DNA of 64,000 bases from Friedmanniella luteola (GCF_900105065.1 NZ_LT629749.1:4650001-4714000); one strand, 5' to 3'. Numbered from the stretch's first letter, positions 17,758 to 27,095 are shown. Notes: generated by a model not told the origin, from the sequence alone. Translations and numbers: made by a program.

Positions 17758-19148
17758 GCAAGCGGGCGTCGGGCGTCCGGGTCATCCGCATCGGCGCGCG
17801 GCGCGAGCTGACGCTGCTGGTCGGTCTGGGGCTGGCCGTGATGCTGGCCATCGGCCTCGGCGCGGCCTTCGCCAGCCAACGGGTCGCGCAGACCCAGGCC
17901 CTGGACGACGCCGAACGGATGACGGTGCGGCTGGCCAACCTGGTGATCAAGCCGGGACTGCCGGGCTACCTGGAGTACGACGAGGCGAAGGCCGACGAGC
18001 TGCGGCGCGCCCTCGCCAACCGGATGTCCGACGGCTACCTGACCGAGGTGACCGTGTGGGGCGCCGATGGCATGGTCCTGTTCAGCAACAAGGCCGAGGA
18101 CGTCGGCAACCTGGTGGAGCCGGTCCCGATCGAGGTCCAGGACGCCATCGCGGGCCGCACGACGTCGGACTTCGAGGACGACCCGCCCGAGGCGGACGCC
18201 CTGCCCAGCGCGGGCGCCCCGGCCGGTGTCGAGGAGGACCGCGGGCCCAGCCGCTACGTCGAGGTCTACACCCCGCTCGTCATGCCCGGGTACCCGCCGA
18301 TGGCCTTCGAGGCCTACTACGACTACCACCGGGTCGAGGACGTCGCCGACCGCCTGCTCCGGCAGACCCTGCCGCTGGTGCTGGGGCCGCTGCTGGTCCT
18401 GCAGGCGATCCAGATCCCGATCGCCGTCTCCCTGGCCCGGCGGCTCCGGCGGCACCAGGACGAGCGCGCGCGGCTGCTCGAGCGCGCCCTCTCGAGCTCC
18501 GACGCCGAACGCGTCCGCTTCGCCGCCGACCTGCACGACGGTCCGATCCAGGACCTGGCCGGGATCGGCTACGCGCTGGGAGCGGTCGCGCCGTCGGTCG
18601 ACCCGAAGCACGCCCCGCTGATGGCCCGGGTCCAGGAGGCCCTCCAGCGCTCCGTGCAGAGCCTGCGCACCCTGATGACCGACCTGTACCCGCCCGACCT
18701 GCGCGACGGCAACCTCGTCGAGGCGCTGGGCGCGCTGGCGTCGAACGTCCGGGCGGAGGGTCTCGCGGTCGACCTGCAGCTCGCCGACGTGCCCGAGCTG
18801 GCCGAGGACCAGGTGACGACCCTGTACCGCGTGGTGCGGGAGAGCCTGGCCAACGTCGTCAAGCACGCGCAGGCGAGCACCGTGACCATCTCGCTGGGCC
18901 CGGTCGCGCCCGACGCCACCGACCCGCAGACCGCCCGCGTCCGGCTCGTCGTCGCCGACGACGGCGTGGGGGTGGACCCCTCCCGGCTGGACAAGCGCGC
19001 CGAGGGCCACCTGGGCCTCCGGCTGCTCGCCGACCGCGTGGAGAGCCTCGGTGGCCGGCTCGTGGTCGCGACCGGACCGGACCGGGGCACCTCCGTCGAG
19101 GTGGAGCTGCCGGTCGACTCCGCGGCCCGCCGGGGCCTGCCGGGCTGA
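17754..19148 (+). CDS. Sensor histidine kinase (HisKA_3 / NarX-DegS type)
   Basis: A 464-residue membrane kinase. A first transmembrane segment (about 14-38, LTLLVGLGLAVMLAIGLGAAF) and a second (about 205-225, PLVLGPLLVLQAIQIPIAVSL) enclose an extracytoplasmic sensor domain of roughly 160 residues without cysteines or an obvious ligand motif. The dimerisation/phospho-acceptor domain follows, with DLHDGPIQDLAGIGYALGA (His near residue 261), then the ATPase domain with RVVRESLANVVKHAQAS (N box), VVADDGVGVD (G1) and GHLGLRLLADRV (G2). It partners with the overlapping response regulator. The signal is unknown; a redox or copper stimulus is suggested only by the neighbours. Confidence 0.93.
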   Translation: MSKRASGVRVIRIGARRELTLLVGLGLAVMLAIGLGAAFASQRVAQTQALDDAERMTVRLANLVIKPGLPGYLEYDEAKADELRRALANRMSDGYLTEVTVWGADGMVLFSNKAEDVGNLVEPVPIEVQDAIAGRTTSDFEDDPPEADALPSAGAPAGVEEDRGPSRYVEVYTPLVMPGYPPMAFEAYYDYHRVEDVADRLLRQTLPLVLGPLLVLQAIQIPIAVSLARRLRRHQDERARLLERALSSSDAERVRFAADLHDGPIQDLAGIGYALGAVAPSVDPKHAPLMARVQEALQRSVQSLRTLMTDLYPPDLRDGNLVEALGALASNVRAEGLAVDLQLADVPELAEDQVTTLYRVVRESLANVVKHAQASTVTISLGPVAPDATDPQTARVRLVVADDGVGVDPSRLDKRAEGHLGLRLLADRVESLGGRLVVATGPDRGTSVEVELPVDSAARRGLPG

Positions 19149-19156
19149 GACCCCGC

Positions 19157-20842
19157 TCAGCCGTTCACCGGGACGACCAGGACCGCGGTGGGCTCGTCGA
19201 ACCGGCTCGTCCGGGCGCTGACCAGCAGCTGCCACGCGCCGGGCACCGGCAGGGCCGCCGAGACGGCGTAGCGTCCCGGCTGGTCGAGCGGTCGCACGGT
19301 GGCCGGCAGCGGGCCGAGGCCCTGCTCCGGCAGCGACAGCGAGACCCGCGGCGGCTCGTCGATGACCAGCGGGGCGCCGTCCGGACCGCGCAGGGTCAGC
19401 TCCGCGGTCCGCGTGCCCACCCCGCCCGGGGCGACGCTCAGCTGCACGCTCCCCGTGCCCAGCTCGGCCCGCTGCGCCGACGCCGCGGTGACTGCCGCCG
19501 GGCTGCCGGGCTCGGCCGGCGCGCTGGGGCTCTGCCCGACGAGCACGCCGGTGACGGCGAGGGCGACGACGACGACGGCCGCCTCGTCGACGACGGCGGC
19601 GCGGAGCCGCCGCCACTGCTCGGCCGGTGCGCCGCGACGGCGGACCGCACCGACCAGGGAGTAGCGGTTCCAGGCCGCGAGCACGCCGACGACGGCCACC
19701 AGGGCCAGCTTGGCCAGCAGGGCGCGGCCCCAGCCGGTGCCCGTCAGGTCGGCGGGCCGCTCCAGCACCAGGGTGGCCATGGCCAGGCCGCTCACGCCGA
19801 GCAGGCCGACCAGCACGCCCGCCAGCGCCGAGAACCGGACGACGACGGCCGCGGTGGCCACCGCCTCCTCGGGCCGGCGGCGCGCGGCCAGCAGGTGCAG
19901 GCCGAGCCCGAGCAGCCCACCGGACCAGACGGCGGCGGCGCTGACGTGCACCAGGTCGAGCAGCGCCATCACCCACGTCGGGCCGACGGTGCGGGTGTGC
20001 CCGGTCGCCAGCACGGAGGACAGGGCGACGAGCGACCCCAGCAGCCCGACGCCCCGGGCGGCTGCGGCGGGCAGCCGCCCGGCGACCAGCAGCAGCAGGG
20101 CGCCCGCGGTGACGAGGGCCACGGCGGCGCCGGCCCCCGAGCCGGAGCCGAGGCCCTCCTGCCAGGCCCAGCCGTCGGCCAGGTCGGAGACCGGACCACC
20201 CGCCTGCTCCACCGCGCTGGTGCCGGCCAGCAGCAGGGTGGCGGTCACGGCGAGCGCCAGGCCGCCGACGACGAGCCGTCCGCCGCGGCCGGACCAGGTC
20301 CCCGGGGCGAGCACCAGGTGGCGGAAGACCCAGAGCCCGACGCCGCCGAGCAGGCCGAGCCAGCTGAGGACCTGCAGGGACGTCCGCAGGGTGGCGACGG
20401 CCCCGCCGCGGGTGTCGAGGTCCGGGGCCGAGGGTGGTGTCGCCGAAGGAGCCCCGACGGCGAAGGCGACGGCCCCGCCCACGGGGTGGCCGTCGGCCGA
20501 GACGACGCGCCAGCCCAGCAGGTAGCTGCCCCGGGCGAGCCCGGTCGGCAGCGCCGCGGTGACGACGCGGTCCCGGCTGCTCACGCCGACGGTGCTGGGC
20601 ACGCCGTCGACGGTGTGCCGGCCCGTGCTGTCGTAGAGGGCGAAGCCGCCCTCGACCACGGTGACGGGTTCGTTGAACCGGAGCTCGACGGTGCCGGGCG
20701 CGGCGGCGACCACGGTGCCGTCGGCGGGCACCGTGTCGACCAGCCGGGTGTGCGCGGACGCGGACGGGGCGCCGAGCACGGCGCCGAGCAGGAGCGCGGC
20801 CAGCAGTCCGAGCGCGCGGGCCCAGCGGCGGCGGTTGCGCAC
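19157..20842 (-). CDS. CopC-CopD fusion: copper resistance/uptake membrane protein
   Basis: A 561-residue fusion. A signal peptide ends at SASA, so the mature chain begins with His (HTRLVDTVPADGT), the N-terminal Cu(II) ligand of CopC. The CopC beta domain continues to about residue 130 and contains SADGHPVGG, which holds the other Asp and His ligands. The CopD part (about 150-460) has eight or more membrane helices, including LDLVHVSAAAVWSGGLLGL. A C-terminal exported beta domain (about 470-561, VQLSVAPGGVGTRTAELTLRGPDG) follows, related to the extra domain of actinobacterial fusions. CopC/CopD proteins bind periplasmic copper and move it inward. It overlaps no gene but starts 1 base from the end of the YcnI gene, so the two form an operon. 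Confidence 0.9.
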   Translation of the reverse strand: MRNRRRWARALGLLAALLLGAVLGAPSASAHTRLVDTVPADGTVVAAAPGTVELRFNEPVTVVEGGFALYDSTGRHTVDGVPSTVGVSSRDRVVTAALPTGLARGSYLLGWRVVSADGHPVGGAVAFAVGAPSATPPSAPDLDTRGGAVATLRTSLQVLSWLGLLGGVGLWVFRHLVLAPGTWSGRGGRLVVGGLALAVTATLLLAGTSAVEQAGGPVSDLADGWAWQEGLGSGSGAGAAVALVTAGALLLLVAGRLPAAAARGVGLLGSLVALSSVLATGHTRTVGPTWVMALLDLVHVSAAAVWSGGLLGLGLHLLAARRRPEEAVATAAVVVRFSALAGVLVGLLGVSGLAMATLVLERPADLTGTGWGRALLAKLALVAVVGVLAAWNRYSLVGAVRRRGAPAEQWRRLRAAVVDEAAVVVVALAVTGVLVGQSPSAPAEPGSPAAVTAASAQRAELGTGSVQLSVAPGGVGTRTAELTLRGPDGAPLVIDEPPRVSLSLPEQGLGPLPATVRPLDQPGRYAVSAALPVPGAWQLLVSARTSRFDEPTAVLVVPVNG

Positions 20843-20843
20843 C

Positions 20844-21599
20844 TCAGGCCTGGTCGGGGCGGGTCCGCGCCGAGCGGCCGCGGACGAGGGCGGTCAGGCC
20901 GGCAGCCAGGCCGAGGGCGCCGAGCACCAGGCCGCCGAGGTCGGCCGCGCCGGTGGTCGAGCCGGCCGGCACCGTGGCCGTGGCGACGGCTCCCTCGGCA
21001 GCCTCGGCTTCCTCGGCCGGTGCCGCCGCGGCGTCATGACCATGGCCGTGGGCGGCCGCGTCGGTGACCGTCACGGAGGGAGCGGGGTGCTCGAGGGCGT
21101 CGGCGTCCTGGCCGGCGGCGGGGACCTGGGTCCACCCGGTCTCACCCTCCGTGCAGGTCTGCACCGTGGGGAAGACCAGCGTGCGGCCGGCCGCGTCCTC
21201 GGGCAGCGACACCTGGAGCGAGAGGGTGTCCCGGTAGCCCTCGGCGAGCGGGGTGCGGGCGGTCCACACCACCTCGGACACCCGCTCGGTGAGGACCTTG
21301 CCGTGCGCGGTGGTGACCGGTGCGGCGAGCTCCTCGGTGCGCTTGGCCACCGTCCACCCCGGGTTGACGGTGGGGGTCACCGACTCGATCCCGGCCGGGA
21401 CGCGGACCGCGACCCGCGTGGTGGGCGAGCCGTCGCAGCCGTGCGGGACCGCGAGGGTGAGCACCGCGTAGCTGCCGGCGGCGGTGGTGTCGGCGGTGAC
21501 GGAGACGTGGGCGGAGGCCGAGCCCGGCAGGGCCACGGCGGCGAGCGCGGCGGCGGCGCCGATGGCGGCGAGCCGGGCGGTGGTACGGGTGCTGGTCAT
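20844..21599 (-). CDS. ycnI: YcnI-type (DUF1775) copper-binding exported protein
   Basis: A 251-residue protein with a signal peptide ending SASA, giving a mature N-terminal His (HVSVTADTT). In DUF1775/YcnI proteins this His, with an Asp/Glu and a Trp, binds Cu(II). The body shows the beta-sandwich pattern AVLTLAVPHGCDGSPTTRVAVRVPAG and PTVNPGWTVAKRTEE. After a His-rich linker (HGHGHDAAAAPAEEAE) comes one C-terminal membrane helix (LGGLVLGALGLAAGLTALV) and a basic tail. It is the first gene of the ycnI-copCD operon and is divergent from the receiver-only regulator across a 321-base gap that holds a C-run/G-run element. Confidence 0.9.
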   Translation of the reverse strand: MTSTRTTARLAAIGAAAALAAVALPGSASAHVSVTADTTAAGSYAVLTLAVPHGCDGSPTTRVAVRVPAGIESVTPTVNPGWTVAKRTEELAAPVTTAHGKVLTERVSEVVWTARTPLAEGYRDTLSLQVSLPEDAAGRTLVFPTVQTCTEGETGWTQVPAAGQDADALEHPAPSVTVTDAAAHGHGHDAAAAPAEEAEAAEGAVATATVPAGSTTGAADLGGLVLGALGLAAGLTALVRGRSARTRPDQA

Positions 21600-21778
21600 G
21601 GTGTTCCCCCTGAGGACCCGGTCACGGGCCCGTGCTGCTGGTGCTCGGTCGCGCGGGCCTGGGCCGGGACCGGGAGACGGCTGGACACCGGCCCCGGAGC
21701 CGTGGGCCGGCCCGCGATGGTGCCCTCAGCCTGCTGCCGGCGCGGTGCCGCGAGCAGCCTCACGAGGGGGAGGGGAGG

Positions 21779-21875
21779 CCCCCCCGAACGGGGGGGCCGG
21801 CCACCGGCCCCCTCATCCAGGGGGTGCCGTCCTCACGCGCCGGGGGTGGATTTTTCCCCTCCCGGTGTTCATGCT
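21779..21875 (+). promoter_or_regulatory. Candidate regulon element D, upstream of the receiver-only regulator
   Basis: An inverted run pair, seven C (21779-21785), GAAC, seven G (21790-21796), is followed by a further C-run (21808-21812) and, on the opposite strand, a GTGAGG box (21831-21836). A possible -10 CATGCT (21870-21875) lies 45 bases before the ATG at 21921. The layout repeats at 22466, 24907 and 26835. It may serve the divergent ycnI operon as well. The rest of the 21600-21920 gap shows no gene. Confidence 0.5.
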
Positions 21876-21920
21876 GGGGTGGCGGGCCACCGTCCGCCGC
21901 CCGCCTCAGAGGGGATCCGC

Positions 21921-22334
21921 ATGACACGCGTGCTGGTCGTGGACGACCACGACTTCTTCCGCGGGTCACTCGTCGAGCTGGTCAACGCCAGCGGCGACCT
22001 GGTGGCCGTCGGGGAGTGCGCCGACGGGGCGACCGTGGCCGCCGCCGTCGCGGAGCTGGACCCGGAGGTGGTGCTGATGGACGTGCGGATGACCACCCGG
22101 TCGGGGCTCGAGGCCACCGCCGACCTGCAGCGGGCCGGCTCCTCCGCCCGCGTCATCTTGTTCAGCTCCGACCCCGTCCGCACCAACCGCGCCGCCGCGG
22201 AGGCCAACGGGGCGGTCGGCTACCTGGTGAAGGGCGCCGACGGGGCCCACGTGCTGGACGCCGTGCGCCACGTCGCCCGCGGCGGGACCGCCTGGCCGGA
22301 GGACGTCGCCGCCGGCTTCTCCACCGCCGTCTGA
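21921..22334 (+). CDS. Receiver-only response regulator
   Basis: A 137-residue stand-alone receiver domain: VLVVDDHDFFRGSLVELVNASGDL, phospho-acceptor Asp in EVVLMDVRMTTRSGLEAT, Ser in ILFSSD and Lys in YLVKGADGAHV. It lacks the LuxR-type output domain present in its two neighbours and ends shortly after the fold (EDVAAGFSTAV). It could act as a phosphate sink, an adaptor, or a partner of the two NarL-type regulators. The stop is followed by a 308-base gap that carries the element of the multicopper oxidase gene, so this is a natural short gene rather than a truncation visible in the DNA. Confidence 0.9.
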   Translation: MTRVLVVDDHDFFRGSLVELVNASGDLVAVGECADGATVAAAVAELDPEVVLMDVRMTTRSGLEATADLQRAGSSARVILFSSDPVRTNRAAAEANGAVGYLVKGADGAHVLDAVRHVARGGTAWPEDVAAGFSTAV

Positions 22335-22465
22335 GCCTGGCGACCCGGCCCCACGCCGGGGGCGTCGGGTGCCCGTCGGCCCGGCTGAGCGCGCACCGAC
22401 CGACGGCCGTCGGCGCGCTCGCCCGCGCACCGACCGACCGGTCGAGAGGCTCTCCCGGGGACCGC

Positions 22466-22564
22466 GACCCCCGTGTTTGGGGGGTCGCCGCTCCCCCACC
22501 CGTGAGGGTCCTGCGGGGGACCCCGAGGCACGAGGCTTGCGGCAACGGGAAACCCGGGCCAGCC
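22466..22564 (+). promoter_or_regulatory. Candidate regulon element A, upstream of the multicopper oxidase
   Basis: Five C (22468-22472), GTGTTT, a G-run (22479-22484), a C-run (22493-22497), then ACCCGTGAGGGTCCTGCGGG (22498-22517), CGAGGCT (22531-22537, possible -10) and a small palindrome ACGGGAAACCCGG. Nearly the whole 99-base block recurs at 24907-25003 with the same 30-base step from CGTGAGGG to CGAGGCT. The remainder of the 22335-22642 gap has no gene. Confidence 0.6.
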
Positions 22565-22642
22565 GCCCGCGGAACCGTTCCGGGGACCAGGGGCCCCGGA
22601 GCGCTGACCCGCCTCACGATCACACGTCCGGGGGGACAACAG

Positions 22643-24313
22643 ATGAAGCTCTCGCGTCGCGACGCACTCAAGCTCGGCGGGCTCGCCGCCATCGGTTCCG
22701 CAGGCCTCGCCCTGCCGCTCGGCCGGTCCGTGGAGGCCAGCACGCCCAGCCTGCTCAGCAGCGGGAACTTCCCGGGCCGCTACGCCAAGCCCCTCACCCT
22801 CCCGCCGGTGCTGGCGCCGACCTCGGTGGTCGAGGAGGGCGGGAAGGTCGTCCGGAAGTACTACGAGGTCACGGCGAGGACCGCCACCGTCCCCGCCGGC
22901 AAGATCCTGCCCAAGCTGAGCACCACGATGCTGGGCTACAACGCCTCGATCCCGGGCCCGCGCATCGACGTCGAGCAGGGTCAGACGGTCCAGCTGATCG
23001 TGCGCAACGCGCTCGGGGCCAGCACGGCGACCTTCAAGACCCCGAGCCCGATCTCGACCCACCTGCACGGGTCGGCGTCGCTGCCGCAGTACGACGGCTA
23101 CGCCGGGGACCTGACCCTCAACGGGCAGAAGAAGTACTACCAGTACCCGAACTTCCAGCCGGCCCGGACGCTGTGGTACCACGACCACGCGCAGCACTAC
23201 ACCGCGCAGAACGCCTACTCCGGTCTGGCCGCGCAGTACCACCTGCACGACGCGGTGGAGCGCGCGGCGCTGCCGCAGGGTGAGTACGACGTGCCGCTGA
23301 CGCTGTCGGACGCGATGTTCAAGGCGGACGGCTCGCTGATGTACGACGACCGCTCGCACTCCGGCCTGTGGGGCGACGTGATCATGGTCAACGGGACCCC
23401 GTGGCCGGTGATGCCCGTGAAGCGCGCCGTCTACCGGTTCCGGCTGCTGAACGCCTCGATCTCGCGCTCCTACCGGCCCAGCCTCTCGAACGGTGCCTCG
23501 GTGCACATGGTGGCCACCGACGGCGGGATGATGCCCAAGGTCCAGAAGGTCACGCAGTGGCGGCACGGCAGCGCCGAGCGCTACGAGTTCCTGGTCGACT
23601 TCCGCAGCTACGCCCCCGGCACCCGCATCGAGCTGAAGAACCTCAGCAACCCGAACAACCGCGACTACGACCACACCGGCAAGATCATGGCCTTCGACGT
23701 CATCGGCGACGCGGTGCCGGACGCCGTCAAGAACTGGAAGATCCCGACCGAGTTCCGCGTCACCGTCGACCCCGCCACCGGGGAGAAGCGGCTGACCGAC
23801 GACCCGACCAAGCCGCTGGTCAACAGCGAGGTGATGGACCTGGCGCCGACCAAGAACCTGAAGGTCCGCAACATCCGGGTCCAGAAGGACGACGTCACCA
23901 ACGAGTGGAGCATCAACGGCGACACGTGGAACGACATCGTCGAGTCGGAGTACACGAAGGTGGTCGCCGACCCGGGCCTCGGCGACACCGAGATCTGGGA
24001 GATCGAGAACAAGTCCGGTGGCTGGTTCCACCCGGTGCACATCCACCTGATCGACTTCAAGATCCTCAGCCGCAACGGCAAGCCGCCCTTCCCCTACGAG
24101 CTCGGCCCGAAGGACGTGGTCTACGTCGGGGAGAACGAGGTCGTCCGGGTGATCATGAAGTTCGGGCCGCACCGCGGGAAGTACATGATGCACTGCCACA
24201 ACCTGCCGCACGAGGACCACGACATGATGCACCAGTTCAGCGTGGGCCTGGACTCCGAGCACGAGGACGGGAACGACCCGATCAAGGGTGACCCCGCCAC
24301 CGACGACGACTGA
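22643..24313 (+). CDS. Tat-exported multicopper oxidase (CotA/bilirubin-oxidase-like)
   Basis: A 556-residue oxidase with a twin-arginine signal (LSRRDALKLGG, residues 3-13, then a hydrophobic stretch), so it is exported folded. All four copper motifs are present: HLHG (about 140), WYHDH (about 178-182), HPVHIH (about 463) and HCHNLPHEDHDMM (about 517). The last supplies Cys, two His and Met for the type 1 copper. Three cupredoxin-like domains fit the length (CotA is about 513). Such enzymes oxidise phenols, bilirubin or metal ions with reduction of O2 to water. The ends are unusually acidic (EHEDGNDPIKGDPATDDD). It is preceded by element A and followed 9 bases later by a signal peptidase gene. 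The copper-handling genes nearby could load it. Substrate unknown. Confidence 0.94.
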   Translation: MKLSRRDALKLGGLAAIGSAGLALPLGRSVEASTPSLLSSGNFPGRYAKPLTLPPVLAPTSVVEEGGKVVRKYYEVTARTATVPAGKILPKLSTTMLGYNASIPGPRIDVEQGQTVQLIVRNALGASTATFKTPSPISTHLHGSASLPQYDGYAGDLTLNGQKKYYQYPNFQPARTLWYHDHAQHYTAQNAYSGLAAQYHLHDAVERAALPQGEYDVPLTLSDAMFKADGSLMYDDRSHSGLWGDVIMVNGTPWPVMPVKRAVYRFRLLNASISRSYRPSLSNGASVHMVATDGGMMPKVQKVTQWRHGSAERYEFLVDFRSYAPGTRIELKNLSNPNNRDYDHTGKIMAFDVIGDAVPDAVKNWKIPTEFRVTVDPATGEKRLTDDPTKPLVNSEVMDLAPTKNLKVRNIRVQKDDVTNEWSINGDTWNDIVESEYTKVVADPGLGDTEIWEIENKSGGWFHPVHIHLIDFKILSRNGKPPFPYELGPKDVVYVGENEVVRVIMKFGPHRGKYMMHCHNLPHEDHDMMHQFSVGLDSEHEDGNDPIKGDPATDDD

Positions 24314-24322
24314 GCCGGGAAC

Positions 24323-24805
24323 GTGATGCGCTGGAAGGGCGTCGCGGCGGTCGCTGCGCTGATCGCCGGTGTGGCGGGGGCTCGGCTCAGCGTGTTCGAT
24401 CCCGTGCGGGTCTCCTCCGGGAGCATGGCGCCGACGGTCTGCACCGGGGACCTGGTGGTCATCGACCACCTCGCTCCCCGGCGCGGCGTCGCCGTCGACG
24501 ACATCATCACCTTCCGCTCCCCGACCGAGGGCACCGAGCAGATCAAGCGGGTCGTCGCGGTGGCCGGCCAGCGGGTCGGCATCGCCGACGCCCAGCTGGT
24601 CGTCGACGGCCGGGAGGTCGAGGAGCCCTACGTCGACCTCGCGACCATCGACGGCGTCTACTTCGGCCCCGTGCTCGTCCCCGCGGGCACCGTCTTCGTC
24701 ATGGGCGACGCCCGCGAGCTGTCGGTCGACTCGCGGGCCTTCGGGCCCGTCCCGCTCGACACCGTGGACGGCCGGCTCTCCGGACGTCTCTGGTCGGCCT
24801 GCTGA
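24323..24805 (+). CDS. Signal peptidase I-like protein, short
   Basis: A 160-residue S26-type signal peptidase. One N-terminal membrane helix (VAAVAALIAGVAGARLSV) is followed by the catalytic Ser motif SSGSMAPT (Ser near residue 33), VIDHLAPRRGVAVDDIITF, the Lys box EQIKRVVAVAGQRV (Lys near 75) and the C-terminal box VFVMGDARELSVDSRAFGPV. It is shorter than typical housekeeping LepB (about 250). It begins 9 bases after the multicopper oxidase, so it is probably co-expressed and may process proteins of this cluster. The start may be GTG 24323 or ATG 24326. Confidence 0.9.
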   Translation: MMRWKGVAAVAALIAGVAGARLSVFDPVRVSSGSMAPTVCTGDLVVIDHLAPRRGVAVDDIITFRSPTEGTEQIKRVVAVAGQRVGIADAQLVVDGREVEEPYVDLATIDGVYFGPVLVPAGTVFVMGDARELSVDSRAFGPVPLDTVDGRLSGRLWSAC

Positions 24806-24906
24806 CCGACCGGCCCGACCCGTCGACCGGCAGACAGCCCGGGACGTCGTCGCCGACCCGGGCCGACGGTGCTCCGACCGGCCCCGTCGGGGGCTGCCGG
24901 AGCCCC

Positions 24907-25003
24907 CACCCCCGTGTTTGGGGGGTCGTCGGCCCCCCACCCGTGAGGGTCCTGCGGGGAGCTGGGACGTCCGAGGCTGGTGGCCACGGGAACCCCGGCA
25001 GCC
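24907..25003 (+). promoter_or_regulatory. Candidate regulon element B, upstream of the CopD-like gene
   Basis: Close copy of element A: C-run 24909-24913, GTGTTT, G-run 24920-24925, C-run 24933-24938, CGTGAGGG (24942-24949), CGAGGCT (24972-24978) and ACGGGAACCCCGG. The only base changes cluster between the GTGAGGG box and CGAGGCT. It accounts for about a third of the 284-base gap between the signal peptidase and the CopD-like gene; the rest shows nothing. Confidence 0.6.
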
Positions 25004-25089
25004 ACGTTGTCGCGAACCTCCATGGCGCTGGTCGGCTTCGGGTCCATCACCTCCACACCTCCGCGCACCACCTCGCACCAGGAGCTCCG

Positions 25090-26079
25090 ATGTCCTACCT
25101 CGCCCAGCGTGCCGTCCTCGACACCCGCACCCGCGTCCGGCTCTGGACGAGCGGCCTCACGGGTCTGACCACCGCGGCGGCGCTGCTCGCCCTCGCCGCG
25201 CTGCTGGCCCTGCGCTGGTGGCAGCAGACGACGGCGGTGCCGCTCAGCTGGCAGCTGCCGCCCGCCGAGGCGCTGTTCCTGCTGCCCGGGGTCCCGGTGC
25301 TGGGGCTGATCGCCCTCCGGGCGGTCGTGGGTGGCCGGATGCGCACCGTCGCCGGCCACCACCTGATGACCTGGGCGGGCCGGTGGGCGTGGGTGTGGGT
25401 GGCCGCGACGGCCGCCGGCCTGCTGCACACCCTGCGCGGTCTCGCCGGGGTGACGCTGGGCCAGCTCGTCGGCGCCGACCACCTGGTCCTGGTGGCCTCG
25501 CGCAGCGAGACGGTCCGCTCCGGGCTGGGGGTGCTGTGGGTCGCCCTCCTGGTCGCCCTCTTCGCGACCCGGCTCAGCGGCTGGCGGGAGTCCTCGGCCC
25601 TGCTCGTCCTCACCGGCACCGCGCTGGTGGCCGGGATGCCGGTGGACCCGGCGCTGGCCCACGGCCACGCCGACACCGCCCACTCCGTCGTCGCGGTGGT
25701 CGGGGCCGTCCAGGTGCTGGCCCTGGCCTGCTGGCTGGGCGCCCTGCTGGCCGTCGGGCACCTGCGCACCCCGCCCTACCTGCTCCGTCACCACCTGATC
25801 CGCTACGGCACGCTGGCGACCGTGGTCGCGCTGCTGGCCGGCGTCACCGGGGTGCTGGCCGGCCTGCTGGCCACCGAGGCGCGGACCTCGCTGGTGGTCG
25901 GGGCCGCCCAGCTGGCCGGGGTCGCCCTGGTGGCCGCGGTCGGGTACCGGCACCGCCGCCGGACGGTCGACGTCGTGGCCGAGGGCCGTGCGGTCCTGCT
26001 GCTCGCCCTCGTCGCCGGCGAGGCCGTCGTCCTGGTCGCCCTGCTCGCCCTGGGAGCCCTGCTGCCGACCGGGCTCTGA
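25090..26079 (+). CDS. CopD-like polytopic membrane protein
   Basis: A 329-residue protein with about eight membrane helices. Similarity to CopD is seen in helix-borne His residues: VAGHHLMTWAGRWAWVWVAATAAGLLHTLRGLAG and LAHGHADTAHSVVAVVGAVQVLALACWLGALLAVGHL. It lacks the CopC domain and signal peptide of the fusion at 19157. A role in moving copper across the membrane, perhaps for metalation of the exported oxidase, is inferred from family and position. It is preceded by element B, suggesting control shared with the multicopper oxidase, and is followed by a response regulator 69 bases on. Confidence 0.75.
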   Translation: MSYLAQRAVLDTRTRVRLWTSGLTGLTTAAALLALAALLALRWWQQTTAVPLSWQLPPAEALFLLPGVPVLGLIALRAVVGGRMRTVAGHHLMTWAGRWAWVWVAATAAGLLHTLRGLAGVTLGQLVGADHLVLVASRSETVRSGLGVLWVALLVALFATRLSGWRESSALLVLTGTALVAGMPVDPALAHGHADTAHSVVAVVGAVQVLALACWLGALLAVGHLRTPPYLLRHHLIRYGTLATVVALLAGVTGVLAGLLATEARTSLVVGAAQLAGVALVAAVGYRHRRRTVDVVAEGRAVLLLALVAGEAVVLVALLALGALLPTGL

Positions 26080-26148
26080 ACCGGCTGCCGGACCTGCTGG
26101 TCTGTGCCACGATCGGGCCTCCGAGATGCAGAGCTGCAGGAGGTCGAC

Positions 26149-26817
<669 letters not shown>

Positions 26818-26834
26818 CAACCCTCGACCCGACC

Positions 26835-26867
26835 CCCCATCTGGGGGGTGGGCCGTTCCCCCGGCTG
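26835..26867 (+). promoter_or_regulatory. Candidate regulon element C (first part), after the response regulator
   Basis: C-run 26836-26841, ATCT, G-run 26846-26851, TGGGCCGTT, C-run 26861-26865. This repeats the spacing seen in elements A, B and D. As it lies 18 bases after the regulator stop it might also work as a terminator hairpin. A CGAGGCT (26971-26977) follows 104 bases later. Confidence 0.45.
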
Positions 26868-26970
26868 GGCGTGGTGCGCCGCCCGGGGACGCGCCCAGGA
26901 TCGTCCTGCGAGCAACCGCTGGACCGGCGGTGCGGTGGGCCCCACGTCCCCTCCGCGCCCGTCGCGGTTG

Positions 26971-27071
26971 CGAGGCTGCTCGGTCGCACCGGCCGCTGCC
27001 GTCACCCCCTGGCAGCGGCCCTGGCGCCAGCAGCCGTCGAGGGCCTGCCGTTCCCCGCGGCAGGCCCTCTT
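26971..27071 (+). ncRNA. Candidate small structured RNA or attenuator leader
   Basis: Within the 384-base gap before the peroxidase, CGAGGCT at 26971-26977 (the -10-like word of elements A and B) precedes two strong hairpins. The first has perfect 10-base arms GGCCGCTGCC (26991-27000) and GGCAGCGGCC (27011-27020). The palindrome CTGGCGCCAG (27021-27030) follows. The last hairpin has perfect 12-base arms at 27039-27050 and 27058-27069. No open reading frame fits. A transcript of about 90 bases is predicted from structure only; expression is not shown. Confidence 0.4.
27039..27069 (+). terminator. Hairpin terminator upstream of the peroxidase
   Basis: Arms GAGGGCCTGCCG (27039-27050) and CGGCAGGCCCTC (27058-27069) pair perfectly over 12 bases with a 7-base loop and are followed by TT. 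Being 133 bases before the peroxidase ATG, it either ends a short upstream RNA or attenuates read-through from the regulator gene. Confidence 0.7.
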
Positions 27072-27095
27072 CGCACGACGCACGCCCCGGCGGCG

